Under the pieces are notes generated by a model, which saw only the letters and a program-made list of their open reading frames with translations, ran no database searches and had not been told where the DNA came from. From contig JAKSLD010000003.1 in the NCBI GenBank assembly GCA_024401395.1, positions 62,001 through 126,000 of the forward strand: a stretch of 64,000 bases of DNA, read 5' to 3'. This DNA is from Bacteroidales bacterium (GTDB lineage Bacteria > Bacteroidota > Bacteroidia > Bacteroidales > Marinilabiliaceae). The translations under genes were made by a program, and so were the position numbers. Below, one piece after another: positions 63,889-64,000 of this stretch (position 1 is its first letter; the number at the start of each line of letters is the position of its first letter).

Positions 63889-64000
63889 ATGGGAGGAGAA
63901 CCAGAATCAAAAATACAACTTCAGGTATTAGGCATCACAAATGCGTCACACCCAGACATGTATACACTCCTTTTAGGAGAAACGTCTGGAGAAGGGCGCA
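63889..64000 (+). CDS. Bifunctional nuclease (DUF151) family protein, 5' part only
   Basis: The frame from the ATG at 63889 runs to the right edge, giving 37 residues: MGGEPESKIQLQVLGITNAS ... MYTLLLGETSGEG. The pattern K-x-L-x-V-L-G-I ... Y-x-L-x-L-x-E matches the start of bifunctional nuclease (BFN/DUF151) proteins. Only the beginning is visible, so the call rests on that motif. It follows the surA-like gene at 10 bp. Confidence 0.6.
   Translation, partial: MGGEPESKIQLQVLGITNASHPDMYTLLLGETSGEGR

Noticed and set aside
1-64000. Insertion sequences, prophage, tRNA, rRNA or riboswitch
   Set aside because: No transposase, integrase or phage gene, and no cloverleaf or rRNA-like segment, was recognised by eye; a covariance-model search would be needed to exclude small RNAs.

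Overview
This window is chromosomal DNA from a member of the Bacteroidales, most like a Prevotella-type gut or rumen fibre degrader. The signs are TAnnTTTG promoters with an upstream TTTG about 19-20 bp away, weak ribosome binding sites, SusD-type lipoproteins, a SecD-SecF fusion, type IX secretion (T9SS) proteins (PorU, PorZ, a GldJ-like lipoprotein) and several glycan-degradation operons. No rRNA, tRNA, transposase, phage gene or CRISPR array was recognised. Most genes from 3 to 51 kb lie on the minus strand; most from 51 kb to the right edge lie on the plus strand.

Layout. 0-3 kb: ABCG-type ATPase cut by the left edge, then a divergent secreted lipoprotein. 3.3-12.2 kb: typA, then a xylan region with a GH67 alpha-glucuronidase next to ilvE, followed by a GH43 / GH10 / GPH-symporter operon. 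12.4-16.5 kb: one six-gene operon rimM-prfB-lptB-yugP-dehydratase-thioesterase. 16.7-20.2 kb: rdgB, a secreted helix-hairpin-helix/barrel protein and its small partner. 20.5-28.8 kb: M16 peptidase, secDF, a lipoprotein and a GAF-SpoIIE phosphatase. 29-33.4 kb: mannan operon (GH130, GH26, 2-epimerase, CE2 esterase). 33.5-39.5 kb: greA-HIT, then OmpA lipoprotein-porU. 39.5-48.7 kb: dxs, porZ at the end of an obg-purE operon, and a GldJ-like gene. 48.8-56.3 kb: a hypothetical gene, a MATE pump, recQ, a methyltransferase-glycosyltransferase fusion, coaD, comF and a DUF2795 gene. 56.4-64 kb: a SusD protein fused to SusE/F-like modules, a divergent GH31 alpha-xylosidase, a SurA-like foldase and the start of a bifunctional-nuclease-family gene.

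The most unusual content is a family of short dispersed repeats. Each copy has a core close to AAAAATTGCGAGCAACAAGG (often continuing GACTTCC) followed by imperfect units of exactly 11 bp. I found twelve copies with a core and one array of units without a core. Four lie head to tail between porU and greA. Three lie inside reading frames (a CE2 esterase, a SusD-like protein and a SurA-like foldase) and one supplies the stop codon of the MATE gene. All but one run in the same direction as the gene they touch or precede. I do not know a described family that matches; this needs a database search to confirm.

Functionally, the xylan and mannan operons import and break down hemicellulose oligosaccharides. 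The SusD fusion and the alpha-xylosidase suggest a further glycan target, perhaps xyloglucan, although no SusC lies in the window. PorU, PorZ and the GldJ-like protein show that proteins are exported through T9SS. The rest is housekeeping.
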